Assembly: GCA_043228905.1 (NCBI GenBank)
Contig: JBHGNT010000014.1
Coordinates: forward strand, 14,446,001-14,510,000
DNA length: 64,000 nucleotides
Reading direction: 5' to 3'
DNA from: Azolla caroliniana
Taxonomy: Eukaryota > Polypodiophyta
The translations under genes and the position numbers were made by a program. The notes under the pieces were generated by a model. It made no database searches. It was not told where the DNA came from and saw only the letters and a program-made list of their open reading frames with translations. Within the stretch, counting starts at the first letter, position 1. The number at the start of each line of letters is the position of its first letter. This document shows positions 1-11,480 of this stretch, in pieces.

Positions 1-1050
1 AAACACATGGAGTCGACTATGAACAGACCTTTGCCCCAATGGCAAAGATGACGATTGTGCAAACCATGATTGCACTTGCAGCAGCGAAAGGGTGGCACCT
101 CCATCAAATGGATGTCAAGAACGCCTTTCTTTAAGGTGAAACAGAAGAAGAGGTGTACATGGTACAACCACCCAGCTTCAAATCGAGCACCCATCTTAAA
201 GTAGTTTGTCGATTAAAGAAGTCACTCTATGGCCTTAAGCAAGCACCACATGCTTGGCACTCGGAGATAACACAGTATCTTCATCAAATCGGCTTCAGAA
301 TGTCAAAATCCGACAACTCCCTCTACATACGAAACAACTCTGGAAGTCCAATTTTCATCATCCTATACGTGGATGATCTGGTCATTGGAGGAGATAGTCT
401 AGTCGACATCAACAAGGTCAAGTCCCTCCTCTCTGACAAATTCGAGATGACGAACATGAAGGAGTTCAATTACTTCCTTGGCATCGAGGTAATTCGAACT
501 CGAGGTGGCATTATGATCTCTCAACAGCACTACATTCTCAACTTGTTATACAAGTTCGGGATGATTGAGGTCAAATCTATGGCAACCCCTCTTGATCGAA
601 ACCTCAAACAAGATGTCGCCTTCGGCATCACAGAGTGTGAGCCGAGTCAGTATCGACAATTGATCGGGAGCCTCATCTATCTCACAATCACTCGACCTGA
701 CGTTAGCTACCCTATTGGTCTCCTTAGCCAATTCATGCAAAAGCCATGTGACATTCACTTGGATTGCGTTAAGCAAGTGTTACAATACGTTAGCGGCACA
801 ATGGATTGTGGCATCCTCTACAAGACGGCAATGCCAATTCAACTCGAAGGGTACACAAATGCCGATTGGGCCGGCTATAGAGCCAAGCGACAATCGACCT
901 CCAGATTTGTTTTCTCCCTCAGCAGCGGCGTAATATCCTAGAGTAGCAACAAGGAGCTGATTGTTGCACTTTCGAGCACAGAGGCCGAATACAGGGGCGC
1001 GGTTGTGGCTGCATGTGAAGCCATGTGTCTCAAGAGGATTTTGAAGGATC
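1..1050 (+). pseudogene. Ty1/Copia polymerase fragment (reverse transcriptase to RNase H)
   Basis: This is the 3' part of a Copia polyprotein that begins before the window. Reading on the plus strand gives the RT start (HQMDVKNAFL), [11 protein letters not shown], the catalytic ILYVDDLVIGG near 363-393, an LGIEV block, and the RNase H motif LSSTEAEYRGA near 967-1000. The frame is broken by a TAA just after NAFL (about 132) and by a TAG at about 939-941 in the RNase H domain, so no functional enzyme can be made. The longest open piece is 153-941 (262 codons). It belongs to a different Copia lineage from the copies at 36-38 kb and 52 kb, judging by its RT wording. Homology stops inside RNase H and runs straight into an LTR-like end at 1050-1118. 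Family call is firm; lineage is not assigned. Confidence 0.93.
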
Positions 1051-1118
1051 TCCCGTTTTCTATGTTTGATCCTACGCTCAATTGTGGCCGAGCGTTGTTC
1101 ATTGGGAGCGTGTATTCC
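1050..1118 (+). mobile_element. Terminal fragment of a Copia LTR
   Basis: About 69 bases match, in opposite orientation, the terminal bases of the LTRs at 51090 and 60760. Shared landmarks are CTCCCGTT, a TGATCCTACGCTC block, the 16-base TTGTGGCCGAGCGTTG, and an end in TTCCTGTCA where the other LTRs end in TTCCCGTCA. The alignment was made by eye with scattered substitutions. The fragment follows directly on broken RNase H sequence, so an internal deletion seems to have joined coding DNA to the end of an LTR. TCTTC-rich sequence of unknown origin follows. Confidence 0.6.
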
Positions 1119-1639
1119 TGTCATCTTCTTCTTCCTTTTCATTTTCTTCTAGTTTAGATTAATCTCCACTTCTGAAGTTTTCTTATGTCATTCTCTAACT
1201 GGAGTCTCAATCTCGTCCTTTTCTTCCCATCACATTGAAGTTCTGCGTTTGTTATGTGGAGAATTTTGCTTCACTTCTGCTATGAATCAAATTTTACTTT
1301 ACTTGTCATTATGGGCCGTCTATTTCTCTCCCTCATCTTCGTCTTCTCTTTCTTCTTCTATCACTGCATTTGGTTTTCTTCGTTGTCTTTCTTTTTTACT
1401 TGAGCTTTCCGAACTTGCAACTTGTCTAATTGTTGCAGTCTTATTGGCAACCTTACAGATTTTTCTCACTATCTTTCAGTAGGTATGGAGGTCGCCAAGA
1501 GTGCGGAGGAACAATCCAACATATACCATACTCCTCAATTTCTGCACATATACTTGCAATATACTTCATTGTGTCCCTGAATTCTTCATCAAGTGGAAAA
1601 GAAACCACAGGCCTTCCCAAGGGAATGAATGAGTGAGAG
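1119..1639. other. Intergenic stretch, nothing recognised
   Basis: Pyrimidine-rich sequence with short chance ORFs rich in Ser and Leu. No domain, RNA gene or repeat could be supported. Confidence 0.4.
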
Positions 1640-1953
1640 TTTTTGGGTGAAACGTATTGTTGTAAGTGTATGTGTAATGTGCACTAGAGTGTGTAATTAT
1701 GTTCATATGTGTGTAAACACATGTGCATGTTGTACATGTGTGTAGATATGAAAGAGTGTGAGTGAGTTGGGTGCGTGAATGGATAGAGGGGTATGCACCC
1801 CTATGCATCACATTGATGTATGATTCTCTCGTACTATATAACCCCACATGGCAATGAATAATAATAAGAAAGAAAAAAAATATTCCTATCTCTTTCTCTC
1901 CCTCGTGCTCAACCCCATTATCATCTTCGAAACCACCATTCTTATATTAATCC
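1640..1953 (+). mobile_element. Possible 3' part of an LTR (solo or truncated)
   Basis: The stretch has a TATA-like ACTATATAACCCC at about 1833, an AATAATAATAAG signal-like run, a CT-rich leader and an end in CCAACA at about 1948-1953. This order resembles the R-U5 end of plant Copia LTRs. No matching partner LTR, primer site or target duplication was found, so this is a weak call made on layout only. Confidence 0.3.
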
Positions 1954-2186
1954 AACAACAATGCATACAATGAATGTACCTTCGACCCCCAAGCAAGCAT
2001 GAGGTTCCCTTTGTGGAGCTTCGTCCACTCATTTGGCTTATACTCTTCTCTAGGATTTTTGTATTCAATCAGGTCAATCCGACCCTTCACGATCAAATAA
2101 TCTTGCATTTGTTCCTTCCAAAAGTTAAAGTTCGTGTCGTTGAAATTTTGAAGACTCATCTCTAACAAGCCAGATGTGGAAGCCAT
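1947..2186 (-). pseudogene. Copia gag N-terminal fragment
   Basis: The minus-strand ORF from ATG at 2186 encodes a Copia-type Gag start, with FNDTNFNFWKEQMQDYL and EEYKPNEWTKLHKGN, the pattern of the retrotransposon gag domain of plant Copia elements. Homology ends after roughly 60 residues and the frame then runs into unrelated sequence. Upstream on the same strand lie a primer-site-like sequence and a 345-bp LTR, so gag, leader and 5' LTR are collinear and this is the 5' end of one truncated element. Confidence 0.75.
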
Positions 2187-2481
2187 TTTTTACAAGAGCC
2201 AATTGGTTTGAAGTTCTGCTCGAAGTAGTTATGATCAAGAGAAAGGTACAACCGTCTAGTTTACCCGAAATATGATCTAGCGGGATTGAGCACGAACTTG
2301 GCAAAGTGCTTCTTCCTCTCACAGAACGCAGACATACAGTTGCCAAACAAAATATTTCAATCTGATTGAAACCTTGGAGATTTTGTTCAAGAAAGATCTA
2401 GTGAGCTTGAAGTTCTTTAACAAGTGGACTGAAGTGCTAATGTTGTCGAAGAAAAAGGGCGACCAGCAGCACATTCCTCGA

Positions 2482-2493
2482 CCTCTGGTACCA
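2482..2493 (-). other. Primer binding site of the truncated Copia element
   Basis: On the minus strand the sequence is TGGTACCAGAGG, two bases downstream of the LTR end. It differs from the usual Copia initiator-tRNA-Met site TGGTATCAGAGC at two of twelve positions. Confidence 0.6.
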
Positions 2494-2495
2494 AC

Positions 2496-2840
2496 TGTTG
2501 GAGATGTGGTCATCAATGAAAGAGTTTGAAACGCAACACTTTATGCTAGAGGACAACAAGTTGATGGATGTGGAACAATGAACAGAAGTAACAAAGACAA
2601 TCTGCAAGAAACTAACAGGATGCAACAAAGGAGTGAGATAGAGGCACCAAGAACACACTATATTATTCAAGATTTCAGTTACAACAACAATGGCAACATC
2701 ATGTTCAAAGTAGGTTACAAACTTGGTTATATACTAACCAAGTTAGGGCAACTGCCCTTTGTGCTATTTACTAAAATAGCCTATACTAGTTTTTACAATG
2801 GAATAATGTGAATACATCCATTATATCACCGTATTCGACA
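2496..2840 (-). mobile_element. 5' LTR of the truncated Copia element (345 bp)
   Basis: Read on the minus strand it begins TGTCGAATACGG and ends TCTCCAACA, so it has TG...CA termini. It contains a TATATAACC promoter-like box near 2730 and ends next to the primer site. No second LTR was found, and gag is cut short at about 2000, so the element is 5' end only. Boundaries rest on the TG/CA termini and the primer-site position. Confidence 0.6.
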
Positions 2841-2995
2841 TCAAACTCAATATTTCCTAATTATAACAACACACCAATATCCAATATACAATATCCTAAA
2901 TAGATACTGGAGAAATATACATGTTCCTTAAAATGCAATGAATTCTTCCATACGTGGTTCACAATTTCAACAAAACAATTTTTATGTGATTTTAT

Positions 2996-3290
2996 GTGTA
3001 GATCTACGGAAGAATGTATGAGGACATGTATGTTGAGATGAACAACAAACAACACAGATACATGACAAGAAGAAGAAACAGTAAAGAATAGACTCAGATT
3101 TCAAGCTTCAATGGAAGTTCTTATTCTCTCTTTCTTTGTAACTCTTACACTCCGAGGTATATGTTTACAATGTTAGGGTTGAGCTTATGTACTCAAACCC
3201 TAGATAGAGGACGTGTTCACAGTAGGATACAAAGTGGAGGGAGTCGGCCTTTTATGCCAACATTATGTTGTGGGTCAAAGTTTTCAAAAA
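2996..3290 (-). mobile_element. LTR relic of the same family as the 48-kb LTR
   Basis: The reverse complement matches 48053-48428 through blocks such as GTTGGCATAAAAGG, CACTTTGTATCCT, GTGAACAC, AACTTCCATTGAAGCTT, ATCTGTGTTGTTTGTTGT and a CCTCATACA...TCTTCC end. Divergence is considerable. No coding region of its own is attached; the 345-bp LTR and gag fragment sit beside it. Confidence 0.65.
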
Positions 3291-3344
3291 TATTGTCGAA
3301 AGCTTGATGGTTCTTGTTGTTCCCTAAAATAGGACATTACACTT

Positions 3345-3955
3345 CTCATTACTATAATATATTTAGCATCCGTCTATTTTCGTACTCATAATAATCAACT
3401 AGTATATAGATAATGGATGACAATAATATCATTTTATTCATTTTTGAAAACTATCTAATGAACACATGCCTTTTATACGATGACCCAACACGCCATATGC
3501 AATGTTTTGGCTTATAAAATCATAGAAGTCATTTAGGAATCCAAAATATATGCCACGACTTAAGTCATGTTTTTTATCCAATGATTCAGAGGCATAAGGA
3601 TATTGTCCAAAAGAAGTTGAAACTTATGCCACAAGGGCTTGTGTATACCAAGGGTTTTGCATCCAAAAACAATGTATTGCCATCACCTATGATTACATCA
3701 ATTAGTCCCTTTATATCTTTTTGAGGCAACAAATAAGCCTTGTCAACTTTCAACTTGGTTAAGACATTTTGAAAAATGTTCTCCATTCTTGCCCAATTGA
3801 GATGTTTCATCATATTTTTCTAACATCCAGTCAAGTTGGTGGTAAATGAGCGCTAACAGGTACACATGCTCACACACGTACATTGTTTTAGCAATGAATA
3901 ATATTACAATTGGAAACCACACATAATTGGAGAATATTGGGTACATGTAGTTATG
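3345..3955. other. AT-rich intergenic DNA, nothing recognised
   Basis: Only short chance ORFs are present. No motif could be supported on either strand. Confidence 0.4.
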
Positions 3956-3959
3956 GGGC

Positions 3960-4490
3960 TTGTTTCGGTTCAAACTGAACCTTAAGAGCTATGGTTTAAC
4001 GGTTTATCAATTCCAATATAATAAAACAGTTCGGTTTGGTTCAATTATTGTTAAACGGTTTGGTTTAGTTTGGTTTTGTTCTAAAACTCAAGTTTATTGG
4101 TTTATTGGCTTATTGGTTTAAGTAGTTTAATTTAATGGCTTATTGGTTTTGGTTAACTTTTTTTGTTTCCATAATGGTTTATTAGTTTAGTGGTTTAATT
4201 AATAGTTTTTTGTGCATTGATTTAATTATTTACCTTAAATGCTTATTTAATTTAATGGGTTTTCTTAATGTAACATATTTTTGTTTCCTTAATTTTTTAA
4301 TTAATTTGACTTAAATTGTTAGGTTTGAATTCTTTATTGAATGGTTCGGTTTGGTTTCAACTTTTACCTAAATTGTCTGGTATACCTTTTCCTTAAATGT
4401 TTCGAATCTAGATTTAAGCAGTTTGAGAGTTCATAAACGGTTTGGTTTTGTTTTGTTTTCTATAAATGGTTAGGTTTCAAGGCAAAGAAA
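3960..4490 (+). repeat. Degenerate GGTTT-rich repeat tract
   Basis: Irregular repetition of GGTTTGGTTT, CGGTTTGGTTT and ATTGGTTTA motifs over about 530 bp. This type of degenerate GGTTTGGTTT tract is common between plant genes. There is no fixed period, so it is not a classic satellite. Confidence 0.7.
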
Positions 4491-5780
4491 TCGAATCAGG
4501 CCCATATTGAGGTACATACATGGCTTCAAACAAAATCCACAAGTTTTCGGTGATTGTTTGACATCCCTCTATTTTAATAATCCACATCTAATAATATGTT
4601 TAGCACAAGGTTTTTTTGCCAATGGTATTTTACACAAAAAAACAAAACCATAGAAAAGATCAACATTATGATACCTATTATTAAAATCAAAGACCTTTTT
4701 GTCAATAAAGAAATAAAGATGGAAGAGGTTGAAGATGAAACTCCACCCAACCAATTACCTCAAACTATTATCAATAAGTTGATATAGAGGATGCTCATGT
4801 CCTAAAGAACATGCACAAATTTTGTGGACGTGGACTAGACAAAACGATTAGCTTTTGTAAGTAGAGTCTTACCATTGTTATATCTAGTGGTAATTCAAAT
4901 ATATCATAAGAACATCACAAATTGGTCTTTGGTAGCCTCGAAACTCCATATCTATGTCCATAAAATAGATAGCAAGATTATGCCTAACTATGGCCATGTT
5001 GATACCATGCCATTATTTATTCTTTTTCTCGTGATAAGTTTTGGGTAGGTGGTGATGCAAGTGTGCCTATGGATCACATGCAAATTCTCAAGTCTAAAGT
5101 ATTCTAAACATCCATCCAAATGATGCAATCCCATATAGATAAGATGACACAGAGCATATCCACCATTAGAACTTAGGCGCATTAGACACATCATGTCACG
5201 TAGTGGAAGAGGTAAGGATGAATTAAGTTTTTCCAACAGTAAAGGAACTGAGCGGGTATAACTTTATTTTTAATCATACATCTTTTCCAACATGTTGTAC
5301 TATCAATTTGTCATGCAATGAATGGATCAGATGAATTATATTTTATAGGTGCTTTAACTTGGAAGCCTAGGGAGAAATGTCCTCTACAATGTTGTTAAGT
5401 TAAGTATGTACTCCAAGAATATAGGTGTGTAGGACATGTAGATCAGATGAAGACGAGATACTATGGACACTTGGTTGTACAAACAATTTGTGCGTTACAT
5501 GAAACACAAAGAATCTCTTCAAACTTTTTCATTGAACTTTTTAGTGGGAAGAGGGATATTCACAAATCACTTTATCTCTCTCTCTCTCTCTCTCTCTCTT
5601 AAGGTGCAGCAACACAAGAACTTCTCCCCCTCTCTCTCTCATTCAAAAGAAAGATATGAAAGAAAAAGTGCATTATCCGAAGAAAAAGTGCCCGCCGGGA
5701 AAATTTAAAGAAAAAGGTCACCAAAAAAGGTATTGATGTTAGTGTGGCATGATCTTTTCTCAAGGATAGGGTGTCACTTT
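4491..5780. other. Intergenic DNA with a (TC)n microsatellite
   Basis: A (TC)n run lies at about 5574-5600 and a CT-rich stretch at 5626-5640. A minus-strand ORF at 5236-4988 (82 codons) has no recognisable domain. Nothing else can be supported. Confidence 0.4.
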
Positions 5781-5925
5781 AAAGCCAAGCTGGCAAAACA
5801 TGCACATGTATGTTTGTATGGATGGATGGGACACATGGCTATATACATACATACACACACACATACATATGGCTATGTATGTAAGTATGTATGTACACGT
5901 TACAATATGACCACGGAACATGCCA

Positions 5926-5953
5926 CACGTGTGGATAGATAGAAGTATAAAAA
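5926..5953 (+). promoter_or_regulatory. Promoter-like G-box and TATA box ahead of the 6113 ORF
   Basis: A G-box CACGTG sits at 5926-5931 and a TATAAAAA box at 5946-5953, about 160 bp before the ATG at 6113. The spacing would give a leader of roughly 130 nt. The assignment is by position only. Confidence 0.4.
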
Positions 5954-6112
5954 TGAAGGGCATTCCTAACTATTGGAGGTGTATAGATTTGAATCATCAT
6001 AAACTCTTTAAGCAACTCAACCAAAGATTTATTCATATATATGTATGTATATTTATTCATAAGAGGGCCTTAATTATTCACAAATCATTAAGCTTTAGAA
6101 ACTTAGCATAGT

Positions 6113-6799
6113 ATGTATAATAGGTGGAGCATGTGGAGGGGTGATCATCACCAATATGGTGGAGAGATGGGGGGCATGGATGACCATGAAAGCTGGATGA
6201 CTGAGGTGTTAGGCTATGAGAGCACATCATGTATCATAGATCACGAGGATGGTCATGGTCATGGCCATGGTGGGTTGTCACGTGATGGTAATGAGAGTGA
6301 TGGCAAGGTGTCACGTGACCTTGATCCACAAGCAACACCTCAGATTATTCCCAGAAATTTTCCACCTCCTCTTTCCTCCTCCTCTCTTCCTCGATCCTGC
6401 ACCCTCAGATCTTTCAAATCCAACGGTCGCCTCGTCCTCACACTAGTCCAACATATGCCCTCCCCTAATGTTGTTATTGACGATCCTAGCAAGGCATTGC
6501 CGTTAATGAAGAGGGACAAACCTTTCCTTCATACCTTCCTCCACTTCACATTAATCCCACCTTCCCTGATCTTGGAATCACCCCTACATCCTTCGTCCCA
6601 TGTGGCCACTCAACCATCCTTTCCAAAAGTCACCCCACTAAACTCCATATTTCACGAGGCCACCCAATCTCCATTCGCTATCGACATGCAATTGTCGGAT
6701 TCACTATGTAACATTCAACCAAGGATTCAAGACCGGTTTCCTCTTATTGAAACCCAATTTTCTTTATTCCGAGACACTCGAGCATCCATTAGAACCTAA
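6113..6799 (+). CDS. Short FAF-like protein (degenerate FANTASTIC FOUR-type domain), possibly a decaying gene
   Basis: The 228-codon ORF begins MYNRWSMWRGDHHQYGG and has an acidic, His/Gly-rich N-terminus (DHEDGHGHGHGG) followed by NFPPPLSSS and SFKSNGRLVLTLV. FAF proteins typically carry an FPPP motif shortly before two D/NGR(L/F) strands. Here FPPPL is kept, but only one NGRLVL strand is present; the intact FAF gene at 28445-27294 has both DGRFIL and NGRLTLHL. The C-terminal 100 residues are Pro/Ser-rich and unrecognised. A G-box and TATA box lie upstream, and a local duplication breaks up the sequence right at the stop codon. FAF proteins act in shoot meristem regulation in Arabidopsis; that this copy is functional is not shown. 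It may be a partial paralogue of the 27-kb gene. Confidence 0.45.
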   Translation: MYNRWSMWRGDHHQYGGEMGGMDDHESWMTEVLGYESTSCIIDHEDGHGHGHGGLSRDGNESDGKVSRDLDPQATPQIIPRNFPPPLSSSSLPRSCTLRSFKSNGRLVLTLVQHMPSPNVVIDDPSKALPLMKRDKPFLHTFLHFTLIPPSLILESPLHPSSHVATQPSFPKVTPLNSIFHEATQSPFAIDMQLSDSLCNIQPRIQDRFPLIETQFSLFRDTRASIRT

Positions 6800-6925
6800 C
6801 TCTCCTCCCTCCTTTGAGTGAATTGGCTTCTTTCAACCTAACTCTCCTCCCTCCTTTGAGTGAATTGGCTTCTTTCTTTATTCCGAGACACTCGAGCATT
6901 CTTTCAACCTATTTATGTTTCAATG
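6760..6925 (+). repeat. Short tandem duplication at the 3' end of the FAF-like ORF
   Basis: A unit of about 43 bp (AACCTAACTCTCCTCCCTCC through TTGGCTTCTTTC) occurs twice in a row from about 6792 and 6835. A flanking TTATTCCGAGACACTCGAGCA is repeated at about 6765 and 6878. The arrangement indicates replication slippage or template switching, and it places the present stop codon inside duplicated DNA. Confidence 0.8.
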
Positions 6926-6929
6926 TTGA

Positions 6930-7840
6930 AGTAAAAAAAATTGGCTTGAGTGAATTGGATTTCCTTTCTACATCTTATCTCTTTGTCTTCAATAGAATAA
7001 GTGTTCTTATACTCAAAAACTCACTTTAAAGTGTTCTTATACTTCCAAACTCACCTTTGTGTAATAGTGTGTCTTTCCAAAACAAAAATGATTTCTTTTA
7101 TTCATTCTTTACCATTTACTTATCTACACCAATCAACATGGGCCCAACGGAAAAGGACCTCATTTTTTTAGATACATCATATTGTTGATTTGCAATGCAA
7201 TTCATCTCTCGGCATTCCGTTCTTCTAAGGCGAAGTGCATATAAGATGTAGTGCATGGGTTCGTAAAATGCGTATTGGCCCTTTTATAAAAGTTGTGTTC
7301 TTGTTTTACTCCTTTGCCCATGAATTTTAAGTCCTAATTTTAGAGGTAAAAAAAGGAAATTGCACTTTAATGAAAGGTTATCTAAATGTAAGGGTGTGGA
7401 GGCGAGATATTTTGGAGCTTTGCTTTGTTTAAGTCTTCCTCAAGGTGAGAATACTCGTTTCCCTATCTCTCCTTCATTATTGGTTGTTGCTATATTGAAG
7501 ACTCAGCTTTCATCTTCCAAATATATACATCACACAATAGAGACTAAAATTCCAATTCTAAGGTAATGCCCTCAAATGTTCTCACCAAAGAAAGTCTTGT
7601 TTTAAGTATATTACCAACATATCCATTGGACTTTGTTTTACACCATTGATGGATCAATGCATATATGATATAGATATAACTATGCCACCCTCTAATATAT
7701 ATGTTGAATGTGTATGGAATGATACAACAATGTCATATAAGATCACTGCATGTATGTTGATTCCTTTTTTCTTTTTCTTATTTCCATAAAAAATATGCTC
7801 CATTGGTATTAAAATTGAAAAGGACAGAGCATTGTTGTAA
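6930..7840. other. Intergenic DNA, nothing recognised
   Basis: AT-rich sequence with chance ORFs only. Confidence 0.4.
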
Positions 7841-8160
7841 AATACTTAGCAAAAATACGTGTAGAATATGTATCCTAAGTATTCTAACTTTTTTTTAAAA
7901 TACTTAGAATACGTATTTTATAGATAAAATATGTTAAATACTTAGAATACATGTAGAATACTTAGAATACGTGTAGAATACTTGTAAAATACATAAAATA
8001 CTTCTTAAATTTTAAAGTTCTTTTTTTCAAAAAAAAAATTGAAATGATAAATACTTCAAATTTTAAAAAACGGTAGTTCTAAAAAGTAGAATACGTGTAG
8101 AATAGTTCAGAGTATTCTAAAACATACTCTAAACATAGAATACGCGTTTTTTAACAACTA
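7840..8160 (+). repeat. Imperfect repeats of AGAATACGTGTAGAATA
   Basis: The words TAGAATACGTGTAGAATAC and TACTTAGAATACG recur at least eight times in about 300 bp with irregular spacing and poly-A/T interruptions. No coding capacity. Confidence 0.6.
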
Positions 8161-8294
8161 AGGGCCAGAGGCACTATACAAATAGTATATAATGTTTGTT
8201 TCATCTCCACAAGTATATATCATCAAAGAAAGGACCAAATATAAGGGATGGCATTTGGAAAGATAAGGATAATTATAATCCATGAATACAACTC

Positions 8295-8522
8295 TCAGCC
8301 TTTGCCAATAACACCTTTGCTAGGACAAGCCAAGAGACCACATATAAAGGTATTAGAATTGGGGACCATACCATCAATCTCCAACCTGTGAAAACAAGTT
8401 AGTGTTTCGTCGAAACATCTATAAGCTCTATCATCATTACATTCCATGAGACCACATCTGTAGTTAGAACCGTCTAAAACACATCTACCTTTGCCCCTTG
8501 TCAAGGTCTCCAAAAGCTTCAC
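8295..8522 (-). pseudogene. Pentatricopeptide repeat (PPR) protein fragment
   Basis: The minus-strand reading contains MVPNSNTFICGLLAC followed by GVIGKG, the core of a plant PPR unit (a G-x-x-P-N-x-x-T-F run with an L-x-A-C helix). Only about one repeat plus a degenerate preceding one is left in 75 codons, with no start context and no downstream repeats. PPR proteins bind organellar RNA; this remnant cannot. It is probably a captured or decayed fragment. Confidence 0.6.
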
Positions 8523-8529
8523 GTTGTAG

Positions 8530-10790
8530 ACAAAGTTGGCTGAACTTGATTCCGCATATAGTAAAACTCTTCACCATAACCATAGTCAACATATAAACAA
8601 ATTCTTGCAGTCCAAGAGAATACATTTTTTGCTTGTAGTCATGCTCAACCTACCTTGGTTGTCCACCCTAGCTGGTAGTCTGAAAATTTCATGTTTGCAT
8701 TTGGTTCCTCATATACTAAAGACCATACTCAACATGTAAACAACTTCTATCAACACTCTGGTTTATCACAACTTCCATGTTGTCACAATAGCCATGCACC
8801 GGTAACACCACAATCATCTACCTATAAAACAACATTACCTATGTCCTCATCTCCAAACAAATATGCTTCGACCCCCACACCATCTTCACTCATCCTTATC
8901 ACAAAACAGAATTCTACTTCTTTCGGTCAGCATCAACCATCTCACCGCTTACCACCAAGGTCCTATACAAATAAAAACAAAATAAGTCTAGTATGTTTGC
9001 TCATCCCCTCAATTCCCATCGCCATCATCACTCATCCTATGGGAAACATAACATCTTCTTAATTTAGTCCAAATCAGCATCTCGTTGACCATCTTGTGTA
9101 TGTTGATTCCTTTGTGTACTTTAACATCTTATAGTACTCTAAGTAGGGTTATTGTACATCAAGTAATCCTTGGTATGTTGTGTTGATGCACTTAGTCGTG
9201 TCTTACTTACCACCTACATGCATTTGGCTTGATAATGTTGTGAAATATAATTTTGTTATTTTATACATAAAGATTATTTTATTTTATTTCTTCAACAAGA
9301 CAATCAATGTACATAAGGGTTTTTATTTGAGCTCGTGTATTGACTCTTGAAATCTTGATATGGAGTATTAATTTCTAGTACTTGAGTCTTTTCGTAAATC
9401 CAAATCTTAGTTAAGATACAAACTTGGGAACGCCAACATGTTTGCTTTTGAATGTCTAGTCTTAAAAGTGTTGCCAATGTGTAGGAATACACAAGTTTGA
9501 ACAAACAACACCATTTCATAAAAATGGGAAATTCCACGAGGCAGCCCATGAAAGGGTTTAAAGTCTTCTCACATGGCTTCACATCCTCCTTAATTCAAGT
9601 TCCCCATGGTCTTGTACGCGTTTGCACGACATAATTTGGTGTATCGATGTGAAAGAGGTGGCAAGGGAAGGTAACTATGTAGGGAGAACAGTTTGCAACC
9701 ATGATGACCACAATGTTGGACTGCATGTTTCGAGAAAGTGACAACATTGTCGAGCTAGATAAAGCCATAGAGACTATCATACCATTCACAAGTGAGCATC
9801 AATTAATAATGATGGGCTTCATGACATAGTGTGATTATTCTTCTAGTCATGGCTAAATCTATTAGCTAACAACCCTACACCAACCTCTGTATTTGGCACA
9901 TTTTCTCATATTTGTGGTTGAAAGGCCCAAAAGGTTGCATGGATTTGTGGTTGGAAATCTCTTGTAGACATACATACTTGTTGACTTGAACGTTTTTCAG
10001 AATTATTGGCTTTTTTTGCACCTAGCACAATCACTTGATTAAGTTATGTCCTCAACGTGAGAGTTTATGGATAGTATGGATGTATTCATATGACACAATG
10101 CTACAAATTGATGATATCATGTTAGTGTTAAAGGAGTATATAGTGAAGTATATGGGTCAATTTATTGTCCATACATAGGGTTCTCCTAAGGTGTGTTAGG
10201 TCAAGGTGTCTCTTACTTGGATGGTCATGTGTTGATGTACATTGGGGCAAACTATACGTTGAATGGATCAATGTCATATTCCTTGTTGTCTACTTGACAA
10301 GCTATAAAGGTGGCATACTTTCTTCCCTGGTGATGGGGACTATTCTATGACCCTTCAGAAAATTTTGAAGGGTGATCATGTGAAATAAATTCACCCATAA
10401 AATGTTTTGTAAATTCACTTTCAAAAGGCTTAAAGAATGGTAGTTTGCCATGAGACTTGGACCACTCACAATTTTTTTTTTGCTTTTTCCTATTGTAAAA
10501 TTTGGGTAATTTGTATTACTATTATGTAGTATTGAGATTGTTTTAAAGACTTTTACATAGTTTTAAACTTTATTGCAAGAAAATCAAAACTATTTTCACC
10601 ATATTTGGTAGGAGTTTGAATCCAAACCTCCTAAATATGACCACAACCTAGCTATCATTTAAAAAAATGTTTTGCATCTATGTGTTGGAGGAGGTGGAGC
10701 CATGGGTGGTGTAACAAAAGAAAATGAGAAACATTGCATATGATTGTTATCTAGGTCATGATGAGATAGGTACATTCATTACAAAGTTTT
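8530..10790. other. Intergenic DNA, nothing recognised
   Basis: An ORF at 8691-9062 (123 codons, Ser/Thr/Pro-rich) and shorter minus-strand ORFs at 9304-9582 and 9595-9789 show no domain I can name. No RNA gene is visible. Confidence 0.4.
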
Positions 10791-10807
10791 GCGTTAAAGA
10801 TGAGACA

Positions 10808-11480
10808 TTTAGTTGGACCAATTATACTTGATTACTACTCCGATACCATATTGTTATTAAGGATTCTATTGGAATTTAATGCTATTCATTTGATCCCAAA
10901 GGAAAAGATCCCCAAATGTGATGCTTTTGTCTCTGTTAAATGTCCTCTTTGCCATTTTTGGGAATCTTCCCTAGAGAGTAGATAGCAAAACAGCAAAATC
11001 AGATATAATAATCATTTAATGGGTGATAATTTTATATCATCCAACAATATTCATATATTTTGTGGGTTTAAGAGATTGATAGGAATAGTGGGAGTGAGAC
11101 CATCAAAAAATGAGAAAACTTTCATTACCAAGGGATCTAGGGTTAGTAGTGATAGTATGGGTAGGAGTAGTTATGGTGGATTGACCAAAGAACACAAGTC
11201 ATGAATAAGCATAGATGGGATTATCATGATCAATATTTACGACCAATGCAATGTCATGATTCATGATGAGGTGATACAAGACCTAAACAATTGGGTTCAA
11301 GAGCAAGTCATAACCTTTTGGGCAACTCATGAAGATGGCACAAATCATGTAATCTTTTACTTTGATCTCCAAAGCTTCCACATAGATTTATAACTATTCA
11401 TCTAGAAGTAACAACAAATGGTACTTACATGAGTTTTACTAAAGGATTTATACAAGCCCAATTTAGGGTAATTTCCATGA
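10808..11480 (+). pseudogene. Truncated duplicate of the FAF gene 3' half
   Basis: Translation gives VGPIILDYYSDTILLLRILL, then SSNNIHIF and VRPSKNEKTFITKGSRV, matching residues of about 159-380 of the FAF gene at 28445-27294 on the other strand. The N-terminal part with the FAF domain is missing. Stops interrupt the copy (after SSLESR at about 10984 and after KEHKS at about 11203). The similarity continues past the stop codon into the 3' flank, to about 11830, through shared blocks such as GTTAAGCCTAACACACAC, a TATGATCCATTTAA run and CTAGTTCTTTTTAGCATATTAT. Duplication was therefore at DNA level, not through an mRNA. Confidence 0.9.

Noticed and set aside
7840-8160. CRISPR-like array
   Set aside because: Irregular spacing, short repeated words and plant context; simply degenerate repeats.
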